Source: Flavobacterium glaciei (GTDB lineage Bacteria; Bacteroidota; Bacteroidia; Flavobacteriales; Flavobacteriaceae). Taken from it: a stretch of DNA of 64,000 nt. Shown one piece after another: positions 25,364 through 33,880 of the stretch. The stretch is from the NCBI RefSeq assembly GCF_003350545.1, contig NZ_QQBA01000014.1, forward strand, positions 26,127 to 90,126, written 5' to 3'. The translations under genes and the position numbers were made by a program. Position 1 is the stretch's first letter, and each line of letters begins with the position of its first letter. The notes under the pieces were generated by a model that saw only the letters and a program-made list of their open reading frames with translations, was not told the origin of the DNA and searched no databases.

Positions 25364-27805
25364 TTATCGATAAAAAACACGTTTTACCCGCTGAGAAACA
25401 CTAGTGAGTATTTCATAAGGGATTGTATTTAATTTTTTTGCGATATAGGAAACTGTTGGGCATTCGCCAAAAATAATCACCTGATCTCCTTCTAAACATT
25501 CTATATCAGTAACATCAACCATAAGCATATCCATACAAATACTGCCAACGATATAAGCCTTAGCATTTTTTATCATCACAAATCCCAATTCATTTCCCCA
25601 GCCTCTAGAAATTCCATCGGCATATCCTATAGGAATTGTGGCAATTTTTGTAGGTTTCTCCGCAATGAATCGTCTGCCATAACCCACACTTTCTCCCTTT
25701 GAAATCGTTCTTATTTGCGAAATAATTGATTTCAGCGTACCCACATTTTCAAGTTGTTTTTGTTCTTCGGCATCATTTGAAACTCCATACAATCCTATTC
25801 CCAATCGAACCATGTCGTACTGGGCTTCTTGGAAATTACTTATTCCTGAGGTATTTAAGATGTGTCGCAATGGCGTTATTTGCAATTCTGACATCAATTT
25901 AGACGATAATTTTTCGAATAAATCAATTTGTGCATACGCAAAATCTTTAAATTCTAAGTTATCGCTTGTTGCCATGTGCGACAGAATACTTTTTACTTTA
26001 ACAGTTTGATTTCCTTTTAAAGTCGCAATTAAATCATCGATGGTATTGTCCTCAAAACCCAAACGGTGCATTCCTGTGTCGAGCTTTATGTGTATCGGAA
26101 ATTGGTTTAACTGCTTTTGTTCGGCAATTTTCAGGAACGCATGAAGTCCTTTTAAGCTATAAATTTCAGGCTCTAATTGGTGTTGGATTATCGCAGGAAA
26201 ACTAGTCGTTTCGGGATTTAAAACCATAATAGGCAAATGAATTCCGGCGCTTTTAAGCAAAATCCCTTCGTCGGCAAAAGCAACACCCAGATAGTCCACT
26301 TTGTGATGTTCCAGTAATTTAGCGATTTCAAAACCGCCATTTCCATATCCAAAAGCCTTAACCATTACCATGATTTTGACATTCGGCTTCAACTTAGATT
26401 TAAAAAAATTTAAGTTATCACTAATAGCATTTAGGTTGATTTCCAGTACAGTTTCATGTGTCTTTTCTTCTAACAGCGCAACAATCTCTTCAAACTGAAA
26501 CGTTCTTGCTCCTTTTATTAAAATGGTTTCATTAGCAAAATTCAAATCATTAAATTTAGCTATAAACTCCGCTGTGGTTTTATAACTGACACAATTGACA
26601 AACTTCTTTTCGAATGCTGAAATAGTTTCTCCAATTCCGATAACACGGTCAATTTTATTAGAAACAATCAACTGGGAAACCCTAGTATACAATTCGTCAT
26701 TAGACAAACCGCTTTGAAAAATATCCGAAAGAATTACCGTTTTCTTCTTGTATTGCTTTTGACTTTCGAGAAAATCCAACGCTATTTTCAATGACTGAAA
26801 ATCAGAGCTGTAACTATCATCAATAATACTACAATTGTTGATTCCGTTCTTGACTTTTAAACGCATTTCTACCGGATACAACAATTCCATTCGGTTTTGA
26901 ATGGTTTTTTCATCATATTTAAAATACAATAAAACCATCAAACAAGTGATGGCATTTTCTACAGATGCCTCGTCTTGAAACGGAATTTTAATCTCATAAT
27001 ATTCTTGACCGAATTCTATATTCAAAACTGTCTTGTCTAAAACACTTTTTTTGGAAACAAAAACTGATGCGCTCTTATCATTAAAACTCCATGAAAAAAG
27101 ATTGATTTCTGAATCTACTATAAGATCAATTATTTTATTTTTATGATAAATTAAAACCTCAACGTGCTTAAAAAGTTTCAATTTTTCGGATATTTTCTCC
27201 TCTGTATTTACAAAACCTTCATCGTGTGCAGTTCCAATATTAGTTAGAATTCCTATGGTAGGTTTAACAATTTCCTGTAATTTATCCATTTCAGAACGTG
27301 TGGAAATACCCGCTTCAAAAATCCCAAGATTGTGTTGCTCATTAATCGCAATTATTGATAAAGGAACTCCAATTTGCGAATTATAACTTTTAGGACTTCG
27401 GATTACGTTATAATCAGGACTCAATAAAAAGTTGAGCCATTCCTTGACAATCGTTTTACCGTTACTTCCGGTTAGTCCGATGATAGGAAAATTAAAAAGA
27501 CTGCGATAGTTTGCTGCAAATTGTTGTAAAGCAATCAGGGTGTTTTGTACAACAAAAAAATTAGCTTTACCCTCACATTCCTTTGGAATATAAGTCACAA
27601 CAAAATTCTGAACACCAGTAGCAATTAAATCCTTGATGTATTGATGCGCATCATTATTAGCTCCTACTAATGCAAAAAACAAAGTTTGTGGTCCGTTTTG
27701 CAGAGAACGACTATCTATAGAAATGGTTTCTAATGCCCAATTAGTGTTATTACCAATAAATGTAGCAGGGACATTTTGAATGCTTTTTAGGATTTTCTGG
27801 CTCAT
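25364..27805 (-). CDS. murF-alr: Bifunctional MurF-type ligase / alanine racemase
   Basis: 813 residues from ATG 27805 (MSQKILKSI); the frame extending to 27826 begins with TTG. The N-terminal half is a Mur ligase: GLTGSNGKTIVKEW near residue 111 binds ATP, with later segments such as ILKGARTFQFE. The C-terminal half, from about residue 450, is a fold-type III PLP racemase: VMVKAFGYGNGG carries the PLP-binding Lys and QIRTISKGESVGYGRRF follows. The two steps supply D-Ala and attach D-Ala-D-Ala in peptidoglycan precursor synthesis. This fusion is typical of Bacteroidota. Confidence 0.95.
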   Translation of the reverse strand: MSQKILKSIQNVPATFIGNNTNWALETISIDSRSLQNGPQTLFFALVGANNDAHQYIKDLIATGVQNFVVTYIPKECEGKANFFVVQNTLIALQQFAANYRSLFNFPIIGLTGSNGKTIVKEWLNFLLSPDYNVIRSPKSYNSQIGVPLSIIAINEQHNLGIFEAGISTRSEMDKLQEIVKPTIGILTNIGTAHDEGFVNTEEKISEKLKLFKHVEVLIYHKNKIIDLIVDSEINLFSWSFNDKSASVFVSKKSVLDKTVLNIEFGQEYYEIKIPFQDEASVENAITCLMVLLYFKYDEKTIQNRMELLYPVEMRLKVKNGINNCSIIDDSYSSDFQSLKIALDFLESQKQYKKKTVILSDIFQSGLSNDELYTRVSQLIVSNKIDRVIGIGETISAFEKKFVNCVSYKTTAEFIAKFNDLNFANETILIKGARTFQFEEIVALLEEKTHETVLEINLNAISDNLNFFKSKLKPNVKIMVMVKAFGYGNGGFEIAKLLEHHKVDYLGVAFADEGILLKSAGIHLPIMVLNPETTSFPAIIQHQLEPEIYSLKGLHAFLKIAEQKQLNQFPIHIKLDTGMHRLGFEDNTIDDLIATLKGNQTVKVKSILSHMATSDNLEFKDFAYAQIDLFEKLSSKLMSELQITPLRHILNTSGISNFQEAQYDMVRLGIGLYGVSNDAEEQKQLENVGTLKSIISQIRTISKGESVGYGRRFIAEKPTKIATIPIGYADGISRGWGNELGFVMIKNAKAYIVGSICMDMLMVDVTDIECLEGDQVIIFGECPTVSYIAKKLNTIPYEILTSVSQRVKRVFYR

Positions 27806-27999
27806 GGAATTAGAAAGAGATTGCAATAGATTTCTGGAATAGAAATTATTCTTTTAATGGTTCGCTACTTATAAAACTTTCTCAAAAATAACACTTCTTT
27901 TCAAAACGACGACTCCGTTATACTATAATTATACCCATTTCTGATTATTCTAGAAAAAAGAAACAATAGCAATAGCTTTACTAATTTTAGCAGATTACT

Positions 28000-28007
28000 T
28001 ATATTTG
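28000..28007 (+). promoter_or_regulatory. Candidate -7 box for the six-span membrane protein gene
   Basis: TATATTTG, 24 bp before the TTG start at 28032. It supports use of that start. Confidence 0.45.
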
Positions 28008-28031
28008 TTTTTAAGATAAAAATATGACGTT

Positions 28032-28637
28032 TTGAAAAAGATACTCCCATTGTTTTCCTATGTTTTCCATCCAATATTCATCCCGGCAATGGCAACAATG
28101 TTGTACCTCTCTTTTAACGATGCTGAGTTTGCATTTCAAGAAAAACTATTTGTTTTTTTTCAGGTTCTCGTGGTAACAGTACTATTACCTTCTTTGATAT
28201 TTTTATTATTACGCACAATAGGAAAGATAGATTCTATTATGCTAACCGAAGTATCTCAGCGCAAAATTCCATTAATATTTCACTGTTTTTTGCTCATCCT
28301 TTTGGTAAAAAAAAGCATTACAATAGATCGATATCCTGAGTTGCATTTTTTTCTTCTAGGTGCACTTTTGAGTACTATCTTAGCGCTTATTCTTTTGTTT
28401 ATCAATGTAAAAGCAAGCCTTCACATGATAGCAATCAGTTCCTTAACGGTATTTATAATTGGATTAAGCTTACACCTTCAACTTCAAAACACATTATTAA
28501 TCACCGCTTTGATTCTACTCAATGGTTTTGTAGCTTCTTCCCGTTTAGAAATGGAAGCACACACAAACAAAGAATTAATTTTGGGGTTTTTCCTTGGAGC
28601 TGTGCCTCAGTTGCTTTTGTTAGTCTTGTGGTTATAG
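28032..28637 (+). CDS. Six-span inner membrane protein, unknown function
   Basis: 201 residues. The start codon is TTG; no ATG lies in frame upstream before the -7 box, and the next in-frame ATG (residue 20) would cut into the first hydrophobic segment. About six hydrophobic segments fill the protein. The loop LTEVSQRKIPLIFHC resembles the short basic loop of PAP2-like membrane proteins, but the phosphatase motifs (KxxxxxxRP, PSGH, SRxxxxxHxxxD) are absent, so no phosphatase activity is claimed. It overlaps the convergent PorT-like gene by 6 bp. Confidence 0.7.
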   Translation: MKKILPLFSYVFHPIFIPAMATMLYLSFNDAEFAFQEKLFVFFQVLVVTVLLPSLIFLLLRTIGKIDSIMLTEVSQRKIPLIFHCFLLILLVKKSITIDRYPELHFFLLGALLSTILALILLFINVKASLHMIAISSLTVFIIGLSLHLQLQNTLLITALILLNGFVASSRLEMEAHTNKELILGFFLGAVPQLLLLVLWL

Positions 28638-29360
28638 GATGTAGAATGTTATACCAATATTCAATGATCTCATAGCAACTGATTCGTCATTGACTTTAGC
28701 AGATTTAAACAACGAATTCAAACCGTAATACGCATATAGATTAATCGTATTGTAACCTGATGAAATGTAAGCCCCGTACTGAAATTTATTAAAATCTTGA
28801 TTTCCAGTCACCACTACTTTACCATCAGCACTATTAAAAATAGACCTGTCATAGAGTAAATAACTCATCTTAAACCCTCCATAAATCCTCCAAAACTTAT
28901 GACTTTCGTAAGTAGAGGTTCTCCATCTGAACTCAATAGGAACATCAACTGAAAGTAAAGAGAACTTGTTTTTATCATATTCAAACTCCGAATCGATAAT
29001 AGTGTATATCGGTTTTCCCGCAGGTGAGGAAATGGCAAGATTTTGATTGTAATTATTATAAGTAAAACCAATACCAGAGGCAACGGCTACTGTTCGTTTT
29101 TTATTAATCGGCATGTCTCTCAGAAATCCTGCCGATAGTCCCGAGGAAAATTTTCTTTGTGACACTCCAGCTGGCTTATCCATCAAAGTATTATACGTTA
29201 CACCAAAATAAAACTGATCTTCTCGATACAAAGAATCTATTTGAATAACTTCTTCTTTTACTGGTGTTATTTCTTGAGAAAAAACTGCCGAAAAAGGAAG
29301 TAGTAGAAAGCAATTTAATAACAACCAAACAGATTTGTTCTTGATAGATGTCCTTTTCAT
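28632..29360 (-). CDS. Outer membrane beta-barrel protein (PorT/OMP_b-brl_2 type)
   Basis: About 242 residues from ATG 29360 (MKRTSIKNKS), which gives a clear signal peptide ending FSAVFSQ; a longer frame to 29429 adds a segment that does not look like a signal. The mature part alternates polar and hydrophobic residues (FYFGVTYNTLMDK, GIGFTYNNYNQN, YGAYISSGYNTINLYAYYGLN) and ends in the aromatic-terminal strand ITFYIL, as in small outer membrane barrels. PorT, a T9SS component, belongs to this family, but many members do not, so that function is not claimed. Confidence 0.75.
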   Translation of the reverse strand: MKRTSIKNKSVWLLLNCFLLLPFSAVFSQEITPVKEEVIQIDSLYREDQFYFGVTYNTLMDKPAGVSQRKFSSGLSAGFLRDMPINKKRTVAVASGIGFTYNNYNQNLAISSPAGKPIYTIIDSEFEYDKNKFSLLSVDVPIEFRWRTSTYESHKFWRIYGGFKMSYLLYDRSIFNSADGKVVVTGNQDFNKFQYGAYISSGYNTINLYAYYGLNSLFKSAKVNDESVAMRSLNIGITFYIL

Positions 29361-29652
29361 ATTTCCTTTTGATATTTTATTGACGAGTGCTATTCTATAT
29401 AGCCATACAAAGATAGGATTTTGACCCATTTATTTGATGAATTTTCTCGACAACAAAGATAAAGAGCGAAAAGAAAAACATAAAACTAATCCTTCTCCGT
29501 TAACCAACACTTTTTTGATTTCCTATTTTCTCAAAAACTTACAAAGGCTTTTATTCGTCTATACTTCAATGCGGTCTATCGAATAATCAGGCCTCACAAT
29601 TGAGATAGATTGTAGTTTTATGACATATTAATAATCAAAAAACCCCAATATC

Positions 29653-29968
29653 ATGAAAAAAGTTAACCTATTACTTGTAACTGTTGCTGGATTATTTGCT
29701 AGCAATGTAAATGCTCAAGACAACAATGATTTAAACATTGCTTCACATCTTTTGAACGTGAATGTCCCAGAAGTGGCGCTGCTAGACATTTATGACAGCA
29801 ACACCGGAACAGAAGCTGCAACAGTTGTGTTTAACATGGCTCAAGCCACGCAAATTTTGCGAAAGGTGTGAAATTAATTTACAAGCTAGAAAAAAAAATG
29901 GAAACTTTACACAATTCCTTACTGTAAGTTACAATACAACTATTAAATATAGATTTACAGATATCTAA
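29653..29968 (+). pseudogene. Decayed exported-protein gene with internal deletion
   Basis: The first 72 codons (to TGA 29869-29871) encode a signal peptide (MKKVNLLLVTVAGLFASNVNAQ) and a start like intact Flavobacterium proteins of about 200 residues (NDLNIASHLLNVNVPEVALLDIYD). After the stop, another frame reads GNFTQFLTVSYNTTIKYRFTDI and then TAA 29966-29968, like the C-terminus of such proteins. The middle, about 100 codons, is missing and the frame is broken. Recognition of the family is from memory, so this is a reasoned guess. A terminator follows. Confidence 0.5.
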
Positions 29969-29991
29969 TTCCTTTTTGCCCGAAAAGGGAG

Positions 29992-30024
29992 GGCTCTTGA
30001 CCATTGGCAGAGAGCCTTTTTTTT
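29992..30024 (+). terminator. Terminator after the decayed gene
   Basis: GGCTCT/AGAGCC (29992-29997, 30011-30016) followed by eight T. Confidence 0.8.
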
Positions 30025-30074
30025 GTTTTATACACTTCGAGAAACTAAAAAGTTTGCCATGCTTTAAAACAAAA

Positions 30075-30098
30075 AATGCTTCCTTTACAGGAAGCATT
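30075..30098 (-). terminator. Terminator of tRNA-Ser
   Basis: 10-bp perfect stem AATGCTTCCT/AGGAAGCATT around TTAC, followed by a T-run on the minus strand, directly downstream of the tRNA. Confidence 0.85.
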
Positions 30099-30108
30099 AT
30101 ATTTTTTG

Positions 30109-30195
30109 CAGAGAGGAAGGGATTCGAACCCTCGATACAGTTACCCATATACTAGCTTTCCAGGCTAGCTCCTTCAACCACTCGGACACCTCTCT
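30109..30195 (-). tRNA. tRNA-Ser (anticodon GGA)
   Basis: 87 nt on the minus strand. Acceptor stem AGAGAGG/CCTCTCT, discriminator G, T-arm GAGGG-TTCGAAT-CCCTT, anticodon stem CTAGC/GCTAG with loop CTGGAAA and anticodon GGA at 30161-30159, and the long variable arm usual for serine. CCA is not encoded. Reads UCC and UCU codons. Confidence 0.95.
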
Positions 30196-30250
30196 AATTG
30201 GGATTGCAAATAACTTAAAAAAAACTGACTTAGAAAAGCAAATTCAGACT

Positions 30251-31282
30251 TTAAATCATTTCGCCACGCAATGGTGTTTCAAATAATGTTTTAAATTCCT
30301 TACTAGCAATATCTTGAGCCAATAAATACATCAGTTTTGTAATAGCTGCCTCAGTAGTAATGTCTTTCCCCGAAATTACTCCTATTTCTTTCATCCCGGT
30401 ACTGGTTTCATAATGCCCCATGCTTACACTTCCGCCAGAACACTGTGTTACATTCACAATATGCAATCCTGCTTTGATTGCGTTTTGCAACAAGTTAAGA
30501 AACCAAGGCTCTGTAGGCGCATTTCCTGAGCCGTACGTTTCTAGAACAATTCCTTTTAAATTCGGGATTTCAAAAATAGCGGCTAAAACGGCTTCACTAA
30601 TACCTGGAAACATTTTTATAATGGCAACGTTATTATCAAGTTTTTTATGCACTTGAAACGTTGTATTGGCGCTCTTTGGCAAAAACATTTCTGGATTTAT
30701 TTTTAAATGTACTCCAGACTCTACCAATTCAGGATAATTAGGAGACGTAAATGCTTTAAAATGTTCGGCATTAATCTTTGTTGTTCTGTTTCCTCTATAT
30801 AATTTGTATTCAAAATAAAGACAAACTTCACTAATAACAGGTTCATCATTGTCTCGCAAAGATGCAATTTGAATGGCTGTTATTAAATTCTCTTTGGCAT
30901 CAGTGCGCAAATCACCTATTGGCAATTGTGATCCCGTAAAAATAACGGGTTTTGATAAATTTTCAAGCATAAAACTCAATGCCGAAGCTGAGTAAGACAT
31001 AGTATCTGAACCATGTAGTACTACAAAACCATCGTAGGAAGTATAATTTTGCTCAATTATGGTCGCAATCTTTGACCATTCAGCAGGATTCATATTAGAG
31101 GAATCAATAGGCACTTCAAATGAAACCGTTTCAATTTCGCAATCTAACTGTTTAAGCTCAGGAATACTTTGCAACAATTTATTAAAATTAAATGCTTTGA
31201 GCGCTCCTGTCTCAAAATCCTTGCGCATACCAATGGTTCCACCGGTATAAATTAAAAGTATCTTGGCTTTATGCAATGTCAT
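30251..31282 (-). CDS. ansA: Type I (cytoplasmic) L-asparaginase
   Basis: 343 residues without a signal peptide, so cytoplasmic. The first active-site motif is YTGGTIGM (nucleophile Thr16), the second is VVLHGSDTMSYSA near residue 90, and GSQLPIGDLRTDAKEN follows. It hydrolyses asparagine to aspartate and ammonia. The start codon overlaps the end of the upstream acyltransferase gene by 14 bp, so the two are co-transcribed. No reason for the pairing is evident. Normal length for the family. Confidence 0.93.
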   Translation of the reverse strand: MTLHKAKILLIYTGGTIGMRKDFETGALKAFNFNKLLQSIPELKQLDCEIETVSFEVPIDSSNMNPAEWSKIATIIEQNYTSYDGFVVLHGSDTMSYSASALSFMLENLSKPVIFTGSQLPIGDLRTDAKENLITAIQIASLRDNDEPVISEVCLYFEYKLYRGNRTTKINAEHFKAFTSPNYPELVESGVHLKINPEMFLPKSANTTFQVHKKLDNNVAIIKMFPGISEAVLAAIFEIPNLKGIVLETYGSGNAPTEPWFLNLLQNAIKAGLHIVNVTQCSGGSVSMGHYETSTGMKEIGVISGKDITTEAAITKLMYLLAQDIASKEFKTLFETPLRGEMI

Positions 31283-32405
31283 GGTATTTTAATTTATTGA
31301 CAACGGGATTAGCATACATGGCTAAAAAACCATCAAGTGCCACGGGATTATCATGGTCTATGCGCATTTCTAATCGGCGTTCAAATAAAGATTTTTCATT
31401 TTCAGTGTACAAGTGGGCATATTCATTTGTTTTATGAACAATATCATACGCAATAAAATTAGTAGGCCACAACTTGTAATTACTCAATATCGCATCATCA
31501 ATTTCCTGCGCTAGCGCAGCAACTTGCTTATTTGAATTGTCGTTATTGGCTTTTATTTGCTCTATTTCATTTTCTAAAACCTTACCTACATGAATGTGAA
31601 TTCGTTTCTTTTGACCCAAAGCTCCACTAAGAATGGTCATAAAATCTTCGTTCTTCTCCTTGACATATACTTCATTATTGGCTTCAGCCATCAATTGAGG
31701 CATTTTCAAAGCATCCGTTGGATCGTATTCATACGAAATAGAAACTGGTACGATTTTGATTTTCTTAAAATAATCCATCAAATTCTTTTCATTAGAACCC
31801 ATTCCTAGCATTTTCAAAACACCCGGATTAGTGGCATCATTACCGTCTTTTGTTCTTCCTTCGCGTTGTGCAATCCAAACGGAACGGTTTTCATGAAGTA
31901 ATAAATTTCCAATATATTCGGACAATAGCTTTGAACTTTGCAACATTTCTCTTGGCGTTAAGCCTCGTTGTACTAAGAAATTACGATTCAGTTTTGCTAA
32001 CGTATTCAAAAAAACTTTTTTGACTAAATTATCACCAATCGCTGAGGCAGTCATTACTAAACTGTGCTCAAACAAAGCAGTATTCAACAACGTTGTATCT
32101 AAGAGAATATCGCGATGATTTGATATAAATAAATAAGAAGTATTAGGTTCTAAATTTTCAAAACCGGAAGTCGTCAATCCTTCAGAGCTTTTTTCCAATA
32201 CTTTTTGGACCGATTGGTAAATGAAATTACACTGGAAATCACGAATAGAATGCGTTTTGCGAAGTTGTTCTTTCCAAACTTCATCCGCAACATCTGGAAA
32301 GGTAAAATTCATTAATGCCTTCATCATTGGATGATTTATCACATTATGAAGTGCTTCATTTATTTCCGAATCATAAAAAGGCCGAATAGCGTCAAATTTC
32401 TGCAT
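31269..32405 (-). CDS. PlsC-like 1-acylglycerol-3-phosphate acyltransferase family protein
   Basis: 378 residues from ATG 32405 (MQKFDAIRPF); the longer frame starts with TTG at 32432. The acyltransferase motif NHRDILLD near residue 96 is the H(x)4D catalytic box. Later boxes are IAQREGRTKDG (substrate binding, Arg/Gly-rich) and VPVSISYEYDPTD. Such enzymes place acyl chains on glycerol phosphate lipids at the inner membrane. The family member here is longer than standard PlsC (about 240 aa) and its substrate may differ. Operon with ansA by 14-bp overlap. Confidence 0.82.
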   Translation of the reverse strand: MQKFDAIRPFYDSEINEALHNVINHPMMKALMNFTFPDVADEVWKEQLRKTHSIRDFQCNFIYQSVQKVLEKSSEGLTTSGFENLEPNTSYLFISNHRDILLDTTLLNTALFEHSLVMTASAIGDNLVKKVFLNTLAKLNRNFLVQRGLTPREMLQSSKLLSEYIGNLLLHENRSVWIAQREGRTKDGNDATNPGVLKMLGMGSNEKNLMDYFKKIKIVPVSISYEYDPTDALKMPQLMAEANNEVYVKEKNEDFMTILSGALGQKKRIHIHVGKVLENEIEQIKANNDNSNKQVAALAQEIDDAILSNYKLWPTNFIAYDIVHKTNEYAHLYTENEKSLFERRLEMRIDHDNPVALDGFLAMYANPVVNKLKYHDIA

Positions 32406-32470
32406 TTTGGTTCTCAATTTTTGTGTGGACAAATGAACAAAAAAAATATCAAAATAAGGTAAAATCTACT

Positions 32471-33250
32471 TTAAATACCAAAAATAGCTTTAGAATTTTC
32501 TGTGGTGATTGCAGCAATATCATTTACTGACAGGTTATAAATTTGCGCTAATTTATCTACCACATTAACAATATAGCTACTTTCGTTTCTTTTTCCTCTA
32601 AAAGGAATCGGTGCTAAATACGGTGAATCCGTTTCGAGAACAATATGTTTAAGGTCTATTTGATTCAAGAACTGGTCTATTTTGCCATTTTTGAAAGTTA
32701 CAACTCCACCAATTCCTAGTTTCATGTTATACGAAATCGCTTGCAGTGCCTGCTCATAAGTACCTGTAAAACAATGAAAGATACCGAACAATTCTGGTGA
32801 TTTCTCTTCTTCTAAAATTTCGAATATTTCGTCAAAAGCTTCCCGACAATGAATCACAATAGGTAATTTGTATTGTTTTGCCAATTGAATTTGTTTTCTA
32901 AAAGCAATTTGTTGTTGCGGCAAATGAGTTTTATCCCAATACAAATCGATTCCAATTTCGCCTACTGCATAGAATTTTCTTTTGGCAAGTTCATTTTCTA
33001 CATGTTGCAATTCCTCCAGGTAATTGTCTTTTACATAAGTAGGATGCAAACCCATCATCAAGAATACATTATTGGGATGGTTTTTCTGCAATTCATACAT
33101 TGCTTCGGTACAAGTAGAATCGATTGCAGGAATAAAAAAACGCGAAACACCAGCATCAATAGCGCGCTGTATCATTTCGTTTCTATCTTGATCAAATTCT
33201 TCTGAGTATAAATGGGTATGTGTATCGGTGATGACTATATTTGTTTCCAA
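32471..33250 (-). CDS. TatD family metal-dependent hydrolase
   Basis: 259 residues from a TTG at 33250. This start is chosen because the only -7 box of the region (33275-33282) lies upstream of it, whereas the longer frame to 33322 would begin ahead of that promoter. The first metal site TDTHTHLYSEEF has the H-x-H at residues 11 and 13; GEIGIDLYWD, PIVIHCREAF, GIFHCFTGT and LETDSPYLAP carry the other metal ligands. TatD enzymes are 3'-5' DNA exonucleases acting in repair and DNA turnover. Normal length for the family with this start. Confidence 0.88.
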   Translation of the reverse strand: METNIVITDTHTHLYSEEFDQDRNEMIQRAIDAGVSRFFIPAIDSTCTEAMYELQKNHPNNVFLMMGLHPTYVKDNYLEELQHVENELAKRKFYAVGEIGIDLYWDKTHLPQQQIAFRKQIQLAKQYKLPIVIHCREAFDEIFEILEEEKSPELFGIFHCFTGTYEQALQAISYNMKLGIGGVVTFKNGKIDQFLNQIDLKHIVLETDSPYLAPIPFRGKRNESSYIVNVVDKLAQIYNLSVNDIAAITTENSKAIFGI

Positions 33251-33274
33251 GTGTGTTTTTTCAGGTTTGAAGTA

Positions 33275-33306
33275 CAAAATTACGATTATTAGACGTAGTT
33301 TCCCAA
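33275..33306 (-). promoter_or_regulatory. Promoter of the TatD gene
   Basis: TAATTTTG (33282-33275) with a -33 TTG 21 bp upstream on the minus strand, both matching the Bacteroidota consensus. The expected start point lies about 19 nt before the TTG start codon at 33250. Confidence 0.6.
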
Positions 33307-33381
33307 ACCTGTAAACTACCAAGATGTTAATTTTAATAATTATTTATCGAAAAATAAAGATTCAAAATCCCAACAGAAACT

Positions 33382-33822
33382 ATGAAAAATCTTCAAGATA
33401 TTCTTAAAAAAGAAAACTACAAAAAAGTAAAATTTAAGATTACTAAAACGCAGCATCTTTTGATAAAAGCTACAATAAATGGTATAACAGGGAATTTTAT
33501 TTTAGACACAGGAGCATCTAACAGTTGCGTAGGTTTTGAGAGTATTGATTTGTTTTCATTAGAAGCAAAAAAATCAAAAACAAAAGCTTCTGGTGCTGGC
33601 GCTACCGGAATGTTTACACAAATTGCCACAAAAAACGAATTGAAATTGGGCTCCTGGAAAGACATCGCTTTTGATATTGTTGTTTTCGATTTATCACACG
33701 TAAATGAGGCTTTATTACAACACAAAGCAAAACCAGTGCATGGAATAATAGGTGCTGATGTTTTAATGAAAGGAAAAGCGATTGTGGATTATTACAACCA
33801 TTATTTGTATTTATTGAAATAA
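33382..33822 (+). CDS. Retropepsin-like aspartic protease domain protein
   Basis: 146 residues, ATG start. The motif FILDTGASNSCV (Asp42 catalytic) is the DTG site of clan AA aspartic proteases of the retropepsin type, which act as dimers with one Asp per subunit. KPVHGIIGADVLMKGKAIVDY near residue 115 is the later hydrophobic-Gly strand. No signal peptide, so probably cytoplasmic. The target peptide is unknown. Monocistronic, followed by a bidirectional hairpin terminator. Confidence 0.85.
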   Translation: MKNLQDILKKENYKKVKFKITKTQHLLIKATINGITGNFILDTGASNSCVGFESIDLFSLEAKKSKTKASGAGATGMFTQIATKNELKLGSWKDIAFDIVVFDLSHVNEALLQHKAKPVHGIIGADVLMKGKAIVDYYNHYLYLLK

Positions 33823-33828
33823 AAGAAA

Positions 33829-33855
33829 AGAGCGTATCGAAAATCAATACGCTCT
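33829..33855. terminator. Bidirectional terminator
   Basis: Perfect 9-bp stem AGAGCGTAT/ATACGCTCT (33829-33837, 33847-33855); a T-rich run follows on the minus strand, so it mainly serves the T9SS cargo gene. Confidence 0.75.
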
Positions 33856-33880
33856 ACTTCTACTACAAACCTAAACAAAC

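Noticed and set aside
27805..27826. Longer MurF-Alr start
   Set aside because: The frame begins with TTG seven residues ahead of ATG MSQKIL; the ATG is the simpler choice.
28632..29360. PorT, component of T9SS
   Set aside because: The barrel family is broad and no PorT-specific feature can be seen.
29653..29871. Functional 72-aa secreted protein
   Set aside because: The family-like C-terminal segment in another frame just downstream makes a decayed gene more likely.
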